From: Cyclobacteriaceae bacterium
GTDB taxonomy: Bacteria > Bacteroidota > Bacteroidia > Cytophagales > Cyclobacteriaceae
Assembly: GCA_029858965.1 (NCBI GenBank)
Contig: JAOUDZ010000004.1
Coordinates: forward strand, 1-64,000
Length of the DNA: 64,000 bases
Direction of reading: 5' to 3'
Shown here: positions 28,727-39,659 of the stretch, one piece after another
Numbering within the stretch: the first letter of the stretch is position 1
Layout of the letters: each line of letters opens with the position of its first letter
The notes under the pieces: generated by a model
What the model was told of the DNA's origin: nothing
Database searches by the model: none
What the model saw: only the letters and a program-made list of their open reading frames with translations
Program-made: the position numbers and the translations under genes

Positions 28727-31132
28727 CTATTCGTAGCGCAATGCTTGAATCGGATTGGCAATCGCTGCGCGTACCGTGTGATAGCCTACGGTAAGTAATG
28801 CGATGATAAGGGAAGAAATCCCAACCAATATGAAAATGCCTATTCCGATGTCGGTCTTATAGGCAAAGTTATTTAGCCATAAGCTGCTGAAGTAATAGGA
28901 TATTGGTATGGAAATGCCAAAAGCAATCAGGATCAGTAATGAGAAGTCCTTTGAAAGCAGGCCGATAAGCCCCGCCGTGGTGGCGCCATTTACCTTGCGT
29001 ATCCCAATTTCTTTCCTCCGCATTTCCGTCGTATAGGAAGAAAGTCCCAATAGGCCAAGGCATGCAATGAAGATGGCCAATATGCTGAAGTATTCCATAG
29101 TCCTGCTGAACTTGTCTTCTTTCCGGTAAAGATTGTCGAAATTATCATCCATAAATGAGTATCGGAATGGATTTCCCTCAAACTGCGTATTCCATTCTTT
29201 CTCAATCGTTGCAATGGTCTGTTTCAAGTCTTTTGATTGTACTTTGATTGATAACACGTTACCACCTAATTGAATAACTAATGGTTTAATGGGATCGTAG
29301 AGTGGTCGGTAATGAAAATCTTTTACCAGCCCGATGACAGTTCCGGCTTGAATTATGTTGGCATTGGCTAACCGCTCTATCTTTTTGCCCACTGCATCGT
29401 TGCCCCAGCCAAGGGCGGCCGCAGCAGATTCATTGATGATGTATCCTACAGAGTCCGTGGAATTTCCAATCTGGAATGAATGCCCCTCAAGGAATTCAAC
29501 ATTCAAAACCTTCTCGAAATCGTGCCCCACAAACATGACGCTAAACCACTGTTGCTTTTCCTGTGGTTGGCCGCCTTCCACAAAGGCGTTCTCAATCACC
29601 TCTTCCTTTCCGGGAATACTGCCTCCGAATAGTGATACTGCTTTGATTTCGTGGTTTTTAATAAGCTCGGACTTAAATCCCTGATATTTTGGAAAAATGT
29701 TAAATGTGGCGTCCACCATCATGACCTGCTCTTTGCTAAAGCCCATATCCTTGTTGTGGACATAGTCAAGCTGCTTGAAAACAATGCCAATACAAATAAT
29801 AAGCGATATTGAAATCACAAACTGGCTTACGACCAGTGCTTTGCGTAGAAAATTATTCGATGCTTTGCTTCCCGCATTTCCCTTTAACACTTCTGTAGGC
29901 TGAAACGAAGCCAGCACAAGGGCTGGGTAGCTTCCGGCCAGGATGCCGGTTACGCAGGCCAGCACCAGCATACTAAAGACAAGTACCGGATTGAACAGAA
30001 TATCATCGGTAAATGACTTACCTGTGAGGCTGTTAAACCAGGGTAGGACCGTGATGATAAGGAAAACAGCGATGATCAGTGACAGAAAACTGGTCAGGAT
30101 AGCCTCACCCATAAACTGAAATATCAGCATGCTTTTATATGCGCCCATTACTTTTCGCATGCCTACCTCTTTAGCACGCTTTATCGAACGGGAAGTAGAC
30201 AAATTCATGAAATTAATAATGGCAATAATCAGGATCAGAAAAGCAACGAAGGAAAAGAGGTATACATGTTGAATCTTTCCGTTCGATTCAAATTCTAATT
30301 CCAGGTCAGAATTAAGGTGGATATCATTGGCCTTTTGCAGGTGAAGTACCACGCCGTTTGCTGAAAGGTTTTCAGGGTAATGATTCTTGACGTAGGCTGG
30401 CAGACCGGCTTCGATCTTTTTCGCTACATCGTCATTGGGTACTGTAAAATACATCCATGCCGCGACCCATACCCATTGGGTTTCAAAAAATTGAGGGTTG
30501 TTGAAAAATGATTTGAATGTTTCAAAGGAGCAGATCATGCTAAACTGTAAGTGGGTGTTGAGCGGCAAATCTTCGATCACACCAATTACTTCCAAATCCC
30601 GAAAACCATTTAAGTCAAGACGTTTGCCAATTGGATCCTGATCTCCAAAGTACTGCTTTGCTTTGCTTTCGGTCAGGATAACCTGGTTCGGGCCGGTAAG
30701 TGCTCCTTTGCTTTCTCCCTTTATGAATTTGAATGTATAGATCTCCAGAAAACTGGGCTCCGCGAAAATAAGATCATCTTCAATATATTCCTCCTCCTCT
30801 AACTTTATTACGGGAGTATTTCCCCAGCTTGAAGGCCTGAATATGATGGCTGCATTTGTGATTTCCGGAAAATCATTTACCAGGGTGTTCTTTGTTGGGA
30901 AAGGAACAGTTGCCGATTGTGACAGGTGTGTCCCCATGGGGAAATCCTGAACAAGACGATAGATTTGTTGGTTATTCTCAAATCCCTTTTCATAACTCAT
31001 TTCGTCTTGCACAAAAAGAAGGATAAGTATACACGCACCTGTCCCGAGCGCAAGCCCCATTGTATTAATTAAGGAGTAATATTTCTGGTTAAAAAATCGT
31101 CGAAATGCAACTTTCAAATAGTTTGTAAGCAT
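28727..31132 (-). CDS. ABC transporter permease, large two-block MacB/FtsX protein
   Basis: MLTNYLKVAFRRFFNQKYYSLINTMGLALG start at 31132; two FtsX blocks. Confidence 0.93.
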   Translation of the reverse strand: MLTNYLKVAFRRFFNQKYYSLINTMGLALGTGACILILLFVQDEMSYEKGFENNQQIYRLVQDFPMGTHLSQSATVPFPTKNTLVNDFPEITNAAIIFRPSSWGNTPVIKLEEEEYIEDDLIFAEPSFLEIYTFKFIKGESKGALTGPNQVILTESKAKQYFGDQDPIGKRLDLNGFRDLEVIGVIEDLPLNTHLQFSMICSFETFKSFFNNPQFFETQWVWVAAWMYFTVPNDDVAKKIEAGLPAYVKNHYPENLSANGVVLHLQKANDIHLNSDLELEFESNGKIQHVYLFSFVAFLILIIAIINFMNLSTSRSIKRAKEVGMRKVMGAYKSMLIFQFMGEAILTSFLSLIIAVFLIITVLPWFNSLTGKSFTDDILFNPVLVFSMLVLACVTGILAGSYPALVLASFQPTEVLKGNAGSKASNNFLRKALVVSQFVISISLIICIGIVFKQLDYVHNKDMGFSKEQVMMVDATFNIFPKYQGFKSELIKNHEIKAVSLFGGSIPGKEEVIENAFVEGGQPQEKQQWFSVMFVGHDFEKVLNVEFLEGHSFQIGNSTDSVGYIINESAAAALGWGNDAVGKKIERLANANIIQAGTVIGLVKDFHYRPLYDPIKPLVIQLGGNVLSIKVQSKDLKQTIATIEKEWNTQFEGNPFRYSFMDDNFDNLYRKEDKFSRTMEYFSILAIFIACLGLLGLSSYTTEMRRKEIGIRKVNGATTAGLIGLLSKDFSLLILIAFGISIPISYYFSSLWLNNFAYKTDIGIGIFILVGISSLIIALLTVGYHTVRAAIANPIQALRYE

Positions 31133-31442
31133 AATGGCGTGGTTTGAACATTGTACTAACAAGCAGCATACCATAAAATAATGTGGTGTTTCGCTTCAAT
31201 CTGGCAGCAGCTCCTGTTCGAATTTGAAAATTCGTGGTCGGAAACGAACTACCGCAAATGGGAGTATTCACCGTTCTATTCGAAAGCAAAGCCCTCGATG
31301 CGATCATCGTGATCTGCGGACGTATGGCCAGGGTTGCTAGCACACGATCAAAATCAGCCCCACTTCGATTAAAATTTGTGATATTTAATGAATGTTGAAA
31401 AAATAGTGCCAGAAGAAATATTTCCAAGCCAGGGAGAACTTT

Positions 31443-32255
31443 ATGCTTAAATACAGTGGTCAGCGGGCATTTAACGTAGCCAGGCATGCCGCCCGGGAAC
31501 TGGTTGTGTTCTCCAAGTTGGAAAGGCTTGTGGCTGCAGTTTGTATGGGCACGCCTTTCTTTTTGATCCTGGCCGACTCCCAGGACAAGATCAATTTCTG
31601 GCCTATTGCTTTTGGCACATTTACCATTATGGCAATTCCACTGATCGTGTCGCTTGCGGCATACAAAATTTACGGTATGGCTACACTACGTAATGGGATT
31701 CTCGCCTTTGTTAGTGCTTTTATATTGGTGGCGATTTTGTTTTACATTTGGTATCAGACCTTACCGGCTAATTTCATTGTAAGGGACAGCATCAGCAGTT
31801 ACGTATCCATGAAAAATGCACAGATATTTGGCCTTTTGCTGACTTCTGCATCGATGTTGTTTCTTTTCAATGGTGCAGTGTATATCAACACCGTACCCGA
31901 AATCTCCAGCAAAAAGCACGGAAAGTGGTATAACCTTGTGTTGGGTATCAGTTTGCTCGGTGTAGTCTTGTTTCCATGCACCAATCCCAAACTGGAAGTA
32001 TTTCACTACAGTTGTGCCATACTATTCTTTGCGGGCGGTGCTTTCGTGATTGCTTTTTTTAACAATGAAGAGCATCGGATAATAAGCATCATTATTGCTG
32101 GGATTTCATTGCTTGGCTTCGTTGTATATCTGTCCAATACGATTTGGCTGAAGAGCGCAGCCCTATCTTCATTTTCGCTTTTTTGGGCTGAGACAATCGC
32201 CCTCTGGGTTATTGGTATACATTACATTCTTGAGTCGCTTGGCGAATTGAGTTAA
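31443..32255 (+). CDS. Multi-pass membrane protein, DUF998-like
   Basis: Roughly 7-8 hydrophobic helices over 270 aa. Confidence 0.6.
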   Translation: MLKYSGQRAFNVARHAARELVVFSKLERLVAAVCMGTPFFLILADSQDKINFWPIAFGTFTIMAIPLIVSLAAYKIYGMATLRNGILAFVSAFILVAILFYIWYQTLPANFIVRDSISSYVSMKNAQIFGLLLTSASMLFLFNGAVYINTVPEISSKKHGKWYNLVLGISLLGVVLFPCTNPKLEVFHYSCAILFFAGGAFVIAFFNNEEHRIISIIIAGISLLGFVVYLSNTIWLKSAALSSFSLFWAETIALWVIGIHYILESLGELS

Positions 32256-32380
32256 CCCGAATGTAACTGTTTTGAAGGGATAACCTTCCTAAAGTGTATT
32301 TATTGTTTCCAGACAACACTGAACTTGTTACCTTAGCATATCATCATTAGGCAATCATAGGTGGTGTTAGGTGTAAGCAA

Positions 32381-34657
32381 ATGAATTTTTTTACATTATC
32401 ATCTCTGCGACGCGAGTTCGATTTCAGGTTGGCGGGGCGTTGGTTACTACTAGGGTCTGCTGTGGGTATCATTAGCGGTCTTGGTGCAATCCTTTTTCAA
32501 AACCTTCTTATGTTTGTTAAGGAGTTCGCAACAATACACTGGATGGGATTACAACCCGGTGAACCGGGAGGAGAGGTAGCTGAGCATTTCTTTTCAGTCG
32601 GCGCTTTTAACCCTTACCTGATTGTTTTAGTCCCTGCAATCGGTGGGCTCATCACGGGATTTATCGTTTATAAATTTGCACCGGAAGCAGAAGGGCATGG
32701 CACTGATGAAGCGATAAAAGCTTTCCACAAGAAGCGCGGTATAATTCGGCCTATCGTGCCCATTGTGAAGCTTTTTGCCTCTGCTATTACCATTGGAACT
32801 GGGGGATCAGGTGGAAGGGAGGGGCCAATTGCGCAAATTGGAGCTGGTTTTGGAAGTTTCCTTGGCCAACGTCTTGGGCTTAATGCGCAAACGCGTCGAT
32901 GGCTGCTGGCAGCGGGCATGGGCGCCGGTATTGGTAGTATTTTCCGTGCCCCCCTGGCGGGTGCGATATTCGCAGCCGAGGTTTTGTATTCATCGATGGA
33001 AGTGGAAACGGAAGTGCTATTGCCGGCAACAGTATCGTCCATTATCGCTTATTCTGTTTACTCTTTCAGCTTCGGCTGGGATCATATCTTTACCAATGTT
33101 GAGCAGCATGGGTTTTCCAATCCATTAGAGTTGATCCCATATTCCATTGAGGCACTTGTCCTGGCGTTTGCCGCACTCATTTTTGTAAAGTCATTCTATG
33201 GCGTACGCAACCTTTTTGCAAAGTGGTCCATTCCTGCTTACATCAAGCCCGTCCTTGGGGGACTCATCACCGGAACTGTAGCCTTGTTGCTCATACAGTT
33301 AACCGGTGATAGAAAATTCGTTATTGACGTACTGGGAGGCGGCTATGGAATTTTGCAGGAAATATTTCAGAATGGGCTGTTGAATGTCAGCCTATTGATC
33401 CTTGCTCTCGTGGCAGTAGGTAAAATCATTACTACCTCTTTTACGATAGGCTCGGGAGGCAGCGCCGGTGTTTTTGGTCCGTCTATGGTCATCGGTGGAA
33501 CGGTTGGAGCGGCAACAGGATATATTTTGCAACTGATTTTCCCCGGAATCCCCATCCATCCTTCAACATTTGCAATTGTAGGTATGGCCGGGTTTTTCTC
33601 TGCTGCCGCCAATACGCCGCTGTCTACGATTATTATGGTCAGTGAACTAACGGGTAATTACTCACTATTGCTACCAAGCATGTGGGTTTGTACGCTGGCA
33701 TACCTTGTAGCCCGACGGTGGAGCATTTATAAAAGCCAGGTGCCCGGAAAGGCATACTCCCAGGCACACTTTGGGGAGTATTCCTACGATATATTTGAGA
33801 CCACACTCGTAGAGGAAGCTTTTAGAAAGGAACGAAATTACGTAACTATCCCCTCTACGACCACACTGGACGAAATTGTGAAGCGGGCTGCAAATATCCG
33901 ACAGCATATATTTCCCGTAACCGATAACGATGGGCATCTTATCGGCTCATTTACTACACCCGATCTTACGCAGGCGCTGATGGAGACGGGAGGTGCAACG
34001 CGCACCGCCGTCGACATAATGTCCGGTGCCTGGCTGCGCGTAATGCCTAGAGAGACAATGCGCAAGGCTCAGCAAATCATGATGGATAATCAGGTAGAGG
34101 AATTGCTTGTAGTGGACGCTCATGAACTTCCGGCGAAAACATTGGGCATCATTACTACTGCTGATTTGCTTACCGCTTATAACTCTAAGTTTGCCCAGAT
34201 GAAATTTGGAAATGCGAAACCTGAGACCGCGCTGCCAGAAGATACTTCAGTGCTGGGGCGTATAACACTCAGTGATGTATTAGAACGAGATCTCATTACC
34301 ATCGAGCCGGAGGCAACACTTGGTGATCTAGTGAAGATTATTATACGCTCAAAACGTAACATCTTTCCCGTGGTGGATAAGCGCCTGAAATACTATGGAA
34401 TCATTCTATTAAACGATGTCCGGGAAATCATGTTTGACAACAAGCTATATGAGACAACGTTGGTAAAAGATCTTATGGTAAAGTCTCCAGATACAATCAT
34501 TATCGATGAAGGCATGAATGAAGTGATGAAGAAGTTTGAACAAACAAATGCCTGGAATCTTCCGGTGGTTGATCGCTACAAGCGCTATCGCGGCCTGATT
34601 TCCAAATCAAACATTTTCTCTGCATACCGTAACCAATTGCTCGTACAGGCCGGCTAA
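32381..34657 (+). CDS. ClC-type chloride channel/antiporter with C-terminal CBS domains
   Basis: GSGGREGPIAQIGAG, GSGGSAGVFGPSMVIGG, CBS repeats after residue ~450. Confidence 0.95.
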   Translation: MNFFTLSSLRREFDFRLAGRWLLLGSAVGIISGLGAILFQNLLMFVKEFATIHWMGLQPGEPGGEVAEHFFSVGAFNPYLIVLVPAIGGLITGFIVYKFAPEAEGHGTDEAIKAFHKKRGIIRPIVPIVKLFASAITIGTGGSGGREGPIAQIGAGFGSFLGQRLGLNAQTRRWLLAAGMGAGIGSIFRAPLAGAIFAAEVLYSSMEVETEVLLPATVSSIIAYSVYSFSFGWDHIFTNVEQHGFSNPLELIPYSIEALVLAFAALIFVKSFYGVRNLFAKWSIPAYIKPVLGGLITGTVALLLIQLTGDRKFVIDVLGGGYGILQEIFQNGLLNVSLLILALVAVGKIITTSFTIGSGGSAGVFGPSMVIGGTVGAATGYILQLIFPGIPIHPSTFAIVGMAGFFSAAANTPLSTIIMVSELTGNYSLLLPSMWVCTLAYLVARRWSIYKSQVPGKAYSQAHFGEYSYDIFETTLVEEAFRKERNYVTIPSTTTLDEIVKRAANIRQHIFPVTDNDGHLIGSFTTPDLTQALMETGGATRTAVDIMSGAWLRVMPRETMRKAQQIMMDNQVEELLVVDAHELPAKTLGIITTADLLTAYNSKFAQMKFGNAKPETALPEDTSVLGRITLSDVLERDLITIEPEATLGDLVKIIIRSKRNIFPVVDKRLKYYGIILLNDVREIMFDNKLYETTLVKDLMVKSPDTIIIDEGMNEVMKKFEQTNAWNLPVVDRYKRYRGLISKSNIFSAYRNQLLVQAG

Positions 34658-34666
34658 CAAGCATCT

Positions 34667-34743
34667 ACCCTATACCCTATACCATATACCTTATACCCTA
34701 TACCCTATACCTTATACCTTATACCCTATACCCTATACCCATA
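34667..34743. repeat. Heptanucleotide tandem array (ACCYTAT), ~11 copies
   Basis: accctat accctat accatat accttat accctat accctat accttat accttat accctat accctat acccata. Confidence 0.97.
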
Positions 34744-34770
34744 ACCCTCCAACCACAAAAGAAAATCGCG

Positions 34771-36054
34771 ATGAACAAGCACTACCCCCAAATCTCATTT
34801 ATCTTTTTCACCATCATCCTCTTTGTCACCAGTCTATCTTATGCGCAGGAACTTCCTGTAGTGAAACCGGAAGACATTGGATTTTCGAGCGAACGGTTAC
34901 AACGCATCGATGCGGTGTTCAGTTCCTATGTAACCGACAACAAGATGGCAGGGAGTGTAATCCTGGTAAGCCGCCGGGGTAAAGTTGGTTACTTCCAAGC
35001 ATTTGGATACCGCGATATTGAATCTAAGTCCACGATGAACAGGGATGCTATTTTTCGCATAGCCTCACAAACCAAAGCAGTCATTAGTGTGGCCATCATG
35101 ATTCTGCAGGAGGAAGGAAAGTTATTGATTCAGGATTCTGCCAGCAAGTATATACCCGAATTCAAAGAAACCACCGTAGCGGAAATCAAGCCCGGAGGTG
35201 GCTATGCGGTAGTAAAAGCTGAAAGACAGATCACGATAAGGGACTTGTTAAACCACACCGCAGGAATTAGTTATGGCCAGGATGGGGTCGCCAGCGAGGA
35301 GTGGAAGAAAGCTGGGATACAGGGATGGTATTTTGCCGACCGTGATGAGCCGATTTCAAAAACGATAGAACGAATGGCAAAGCTGCCGATGGACGCGCAG
35401 CCAGGAGCCAAGTGGGTATATGGATATTCGACCGATATCCTCGGCGTAATCATAGAGCGCGCTTCAGGCATACCGTTAGATCAATTTTTGAAAACCCGTA
35501 TTTTTGATCCATTGGGTATGGCTGATACCTATTTTTACTTGCCAAAGAACAAGGCAGGAAGATTGGCAACCGTTTATACACCATCTGAAGGCCAACCCTT
35601 GAAACCGGCGCCGGATGGATCGGGAATGAACAGCCAGGGTAACTATGTCGATGGCCCAAGGAAAAGTTTTTCTGGAGGTGCAGGACTTCTTTCCACGGCA
35701 AGAGATTATTATCTCTTCCTGCAGATGCTTGCAAATGGTGGAATTTCTAATGGGAGCAGAATCCTTTCTTCTCGAACAGTCGATTTGATGACGGTAAATC
35801 ACGTGCCTCGGGGAGTTGATTTTCGTCCAGGAGAGGGATTCGGCCTCGGATTCGAAGTAGTACTCGATCAGGGCGAGCGCGGCACGCAGGGATCGGTCGG
35901 AGAATTCGGCTGGGGAGGTGCATATGGTTCTACCTATTGGGTCGACCCCGCCGAAGAGCTCGTGGTGGTTTATTTTACGCAGCTTCAGCCTGGCTCTATC
36001 GTGCAGGATCAGTTAATGCTCCGCGCACTGATCTACCAGGCTTTGGTGGATTGA
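34771..36054 (+). CDS. Serine hydrolase, class C beta-lactamase/DD-peptidase-like
   Basis: FRIASQTKAVISVAIM (SxxK), WVYGYSTDILGVIIE (YxT/S). Confidence 0.92.
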   Translation: MNKHYPQISFIFFTIILFVTSLSYAQELPVVKPEDIGFSSERLQRIDAVFSSYVTDNKMAGSVILVSRRGKVGYFQAFGYRDIESKSTMNRDAIFRIASQTKAVISVAIMILQEEGKLLIQDSASKYIPEFKETTVAEIKPGGGYAVVKAERQITIRDLLNHTAGISYGQDGVASEEWKKAGIQGWYFADRDEPISKTIERMAKLPMDAQPGAKWVYGYSTDILGVIIERASGIPLDQFLKTRIFDPLGMADTYFYLPKNKAGRLATVYTPSEGQPLKPAPDGSGMNSQGNYVDGPRKSFSGGAGLLSTARDYYLFLQMLANGGISNGSRILSSRTVDLMTVNHVPRGVDFRPGEGFGLGFEVVLDQGERGTQGSVGEFGWGGAYGSTYWVDPAEELVVVYFTQLQPGSIVQDQLMLRALIYQALVD

Positions 36055-36109
36055 AAAAGCACAATCGTATATTGGGATTGTTTCGATACATTTGCCGCTA
36101 TCAACTTGA

Positions 36110-37288
36110 ATGGATCCAATGAGAAAAATAGTAGGACCTGGGATACTCCTTATCATACTGAGTTTTAGTGTCAATGTCCATAGCCAAGACAACATGCTTT
36201 GCGTGGGAAAGTATTGGACCGAAGATGAAGCAAAGCTTATGATGGATGACTTTGCCAAGCAATGGACAGACGTTGACTCGTGGCAGAAACGCGCGAACCA
36301 AATCAGAGAGGGCATCATTAAAGGAATGCAGCTTGATAAAATGCCCAAAATTGAAGGTCAGTTTAATCCTGTCATTACTGCCCATCGCGAAATGGACGGA
36401 TACAGTGTTGAAAACATAGTCATCGAAAGTTTCCCTGGATTTTATATTACGGGTAATTTGTACTTACCCAGGAAAAACCAAGATAGATATGCAGCTATCC
36501 TGAATCCCCATGGGCATGGTGTTGACAAACGGTTTTCAGAGGAGACTCAAATACGCGACGCTGTATTTGCCCGGATGGGAGCCATCGTTTTTACCTATGA
36601 TATGGTGGGAACGGGGGAAAGCATGCAGGTAAACCACAAAATGCCCATCGCACTTGTATTACAGACGTATAACAGTAGGCGGGTATTGGAGTATCTGCTC
36701 TCCCGGACTGATGTTGATCCGGAAAGGATCGGGATGACTGGCTATTCCGGTGGTGGTACACAGACTTTTATTTTATCGGCGATCGATGATCGCATCAAAG
36801 TGTCGGCCCCTGTTACGCAGGTATCTGCCCACTTTTTTGGCGGATGTGTTTGTGAAAGCGGCATGCCTATCCATAAAAGCAAAATGCATCAAACCAACAA
36901 TGTAGAGATCGCCGCACTGTTTGCACCAAAGCCATTGCTCATCGTGTCTGATGGTGGCGATTGGACATCCAATACACCTAGGGTTGAATTTCCATATATC
37001 CAAAAGGTTTATAACGCTTACCAAGCCGGAGACAAAGTTCGCAACGTACATCTACCAAACGAAGGGCATGACTACGGTCCCTCTAAAAGGGCGGCTGTTT
37101 ATGCATTCTTTTCAAAATACTTACAGCTGAACGACGGTGATGTAAGTTATAATGGTGGATACAAAGAGGATTTCCCTACTTTTTTGACAAAAGACGAATT
37201 GAATGTATTTAGTGTGGACCATCCGTTTCCGCCAAGTTCGCTTCAGGGCGATGAGGCTGTAATGAGGTACCTGGGTATTGGATTATAG
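36110..37288 (+). CDS. Secreted alpha/beta hydrolase, acetyl xylan esterase-like
   Basis: GMTGYSGGGTQTFI nucleophile elbow, late His in NEGHDYGPSKR. Confidence 0.82.
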   Translation: MDPMRKIVGPGILLIILSFSVNVHSQDNMLCVGKYWTEDEAKLMMDDFAKQWTDVDSWQKRANQIREGIIKGMQLDKMPKIEGQFNPVITAHREMDGYSVENIVIESFPGFYITGNLYLPRKNQDRYAAILNPHGHGVDKRFSEETQIRDAVFARMGAIVFTYDMVGTGESMQVNHKMPIALVLQTYNSRRVLEYLLSRTDVDPERIGMTGYSGGGTQTFILSAIDDRIKVSAPVTQVSAHFFGGCVCESGMPIHKSKMHQTNNVEIAALFAPKPLLIVSDGGDWTSNTPRVEFPYIQKVYNAYQAGDKVRNVHLPNEGHDYGPSKRAAVYAFFSKYLQLNDGDVSYNGGYKEDFPTFLTKDELNVFSVDHPFPPSSLQGDEAVMRYLGIGL

Positions 37289-37360
37289 CAGTTGTTTATG
37301 GGTTTGATACGAAATCCTGCGTAAACCGAGTGAGCGTCTTATTATGTTTTACAATTGTGC

Positions 37361-38908
37361 ATGATTATGCGAGGCATTGCGATCCTATTATTCACCTTTT
37401 TCTTCACCACAATTCAATCTTGCCAGAAAGCGTCAGTAACATTTGTTGATATCGTTGAAAACACACCATGGGGGGAAGAGGTGTTTAAAGAGCCGGTTTT
37501 TCCGGCTTCACAGTTCCCGATCACCAACTTCGGCGCAACGCTGGAATCTGCCAACAATCAGACTGCCATACAAGCTGCTATTGAAGCATGCCATCAAAAT
37601 GGAGGGGGTACCGTGGTTGTACCCGGCGGGAAATGGAAAACGTCGTGGCTGGAACTGAGATCCAATGTAAACCTTTTTTTGTCCGAGGGAGCAATACTGT
37701 TGTTCAGTGATGACATTGCGCTGTACAGCACGCCAACGTTCACCCGGTGGGAGGGGATCGAATGCATGAATTACCATCCGCTGATCTACGCGAAAGATGT
37801 TGAAAATATTGCCATAACTGGTTCGGGGAAGATCGATGGCAATGGAAAAAAATGGTGGACATTCAAAGGGAAACAGATTGAAACACTAACCAAATTGTAC
37901 GACCAGGTGCAGGAAGACGTACCCGTCGCACAAAGGAACTGCCTGGCTTATGCGCCAACTTCATATTTACGGCCATCGTTGATTCAGACCATTAATTGCA
38001 AAAATGTGCTGGTGGAAGGTATTGAAGTTGGGTCGGGGCCGATGTGGACCATCCATTTCATTTATTGTGAAAATGTCATAGCCAGAAATCTGAAGGTGAT
38101 TACAAACGGCGTGAACAACGACGGGATCACACCCGATGCCTGCAACAAGGTGCTCATCGACAACTGCTATTTCTCTACTGGTGATGACTGTATTGTTATT
38201 AAATCAGGTCTCAATGAAGATGGATGGCGGGTAAACAAGCCCAGCCAGAATATTATTATCAAGAATTGCATAACCAACAAGGGACACGGTGGTGTTGTCA
38301 TTGGTAGTGAGATGTCGGGTGGTGTGCGGAATGTATATGCACACGATTGTGATTTCAGCCACACACAACGAGGACTTCGTTTTAAGTCCATGAAAGGAAG
38401 GGGAGGTATTGTGGAAAACCTGTGGTTTGAAAACATTAAAATGGATAGTATTGAAGCAGAAGCTATTCAGATTAACATGCACTATGGCTCCAGTTCCATA
38501 GCACCCAGAACGCAGACGCCGCCGGTGTTCAGGAATTTCCATTTTAAAAATATCACTTCTTCCTATGCCCAAACCGCCATCCGATTGAACGGGATCGATG
38601 ACCAATACATCGACAGCATGACTTTTAGCGGGTTAACCATGAAAAGCAAATATGGAATAGTGATTAAAAACGCTGAAAACTCCAGCTTTGATAGTTTGAA
38701 TATTCAGGCTGGAGTTGGACCTATCAGCATTACCAATGCAAGAAACATATGGTTTCGAAATTTGCGATACGAGGCAGCAATTGATACGATGGTGCGGCTT
38801 TATGGGCACATTGAAGGCGTCTATTTTCGCCACACGAATATCAAGGAATACAAGTTTCCGTTTCAATCAGAAGCCTCGATGCATACCCCCGTTGTTGAAA
38901 TTGACTAG
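37361..38908 (+). CDS. Glycoside hydrolase family 28 (polygalacturonase-like), lipoprotein-type signal
   Basis: NNDGITPDACNKVLIDNCYFSTGDDCIVIKSG, GHGGVVIGSEMSGGVRNV. Confidence 0.93.
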   Translation: MIMRGIAILLFTFFFTTIQSCQKASVTFVDIVENTPWGEEVFKEPVFPASQFPITNFGATLESANNQTAIQAAIEACHQNGGGTVVVPGGKWKTSWLELRSNVNLFLSEGAILLFSDDIALYSTPTFTRWEGIECMNYHPLIYAKDVENIAITGSGKIDGNGKKWWTFKGKQIETLTKLYDQVQEDVPVAQRNCLAYAPTSYLRPSLIQTINCKNVLVEGIEVGSGPMWTIHFIYCENVIARNLKVITNGVNNDGITPDACNKVLIDNCYFSTGDDCIVIKSGLNEDGWRVNKPSQNIIIKNCITNKGHGGVVIGSEMSGGVRNVYAHDCDFSHTQRGLRFKSMKGRGGIVENLWFENIKMDSIEAEAIQINMHYGSSSIAPRTQTPPVFRNFHFKNITSSYAQTAIRLNGIDDQYIDSMTFSGLTMKSKYGIVIKNAENSSFDSLNIQAGVGPISITNARNIWFRNLRYEAAIDTMVRLYGHIEGVYFRHTNIKEYKFPFQSEASMHTPVVEID

Positions 38909-38954
38909 TTGGATATAACTAATCATTTCGTTGCGCATGATAGGTTTGATTTCA

Positions 38955-39335
38955 TCATATCACCTTGGCTTCCGTGCTCAACAGATTCTCGTCAATGACT
39001 TTTTTGAATATATTTTTTGGCAAGGCCCCCGGCTGCATCATCGGTTTGCCTTCAATCGGGATGAAAAGGAAGCTAGGAATGCTCTGAATGCCAAATACGG
39101 CGGATAATTCGACCTCTTTTTCCGTGTCTACCTTGTAGATTATCAACTTGCCTTCATACTCACCCGCCAACTCCTCCAATACCGGGGCTACCATTTTGCA
39201 GGGCCCGCACCAATCGGCATAGAAATCAATGATAGCGGGCATGGTACCCCGGTATTTCCACTCCTGTTCCTGCGTATAGTCAAATACCTTTTGTTTAAAA
39301 TCTTCAGTTGTCAGTCTTATGGTTTTCATGTGCAT
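38955..39335 (-). CDS. trxA: Thioredoxin
   Basis: IDFYADWCGPCKMVAPVLEELA, FGIQSIPSFLF. Confidence 0.95.
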   Translation of the reverse strand: MHMKTIRLTTEDFKQKVFDYTQEQEWKYRGTMPAIIDFYADWCGPCKMVAPVLEELAGEYEGKLIIYKVDTEKEVELSAVFGIQSIPSFLFIPIEGKPMMQPGALPKNIFKKVIDENLLSTEAKVI

Positions 39336-39379
39336 TAATTTAAGTACACAAATTTCGGTATTCTGAGCGAGTTCTTATG

Positions 39380-39391
39380 TGACCTTAATCA
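39380..39391. promoter_or_regulatory. CRP/FNR-like site
   Basis: TGACCTTAATCA within TGTGACCTTAATCACG, upstream of trxA. Confidence 0.5.
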
Positions 39392-39493
39392 CGCAACTTC
39401 ATTTTACATGCGATACCCGGCATAACATCTCCGCTTGTAATGGTAAGGCGGATTATGCCAGGTTAGAATCTGGGAATGACCCCTGGCTTCCTA

Positions 39494-39505
39494 TGACCTA
39501 AATCA
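39494..39505. promoter_or_regulatory. CRP/FNR-like site (second copy)
   Basis: TGACCTAAATCA, upstream of the ABC permease gene. Confidence 0.45.
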
Positions 39506-39659
39506 TTTCCAATGATGATCGGACTCATTTTTACTGGCTTCAGTTACGACTATTTTTAATGATGATGCTGAAAAGCCCATTCACAGTTTTCATCACCTTT
39601 CGGTCAGGTATTATTTGTGCACGGGATGTCAGCGAAATTGATGGAAAACCCGATATGCT

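Noticed and set aside
31222-31237. CGAATTT-GA-AAATTCG palindrome
   Set aside because: Two-base loop and AT-rich; could be chance and no regulator or conserved position supports it.
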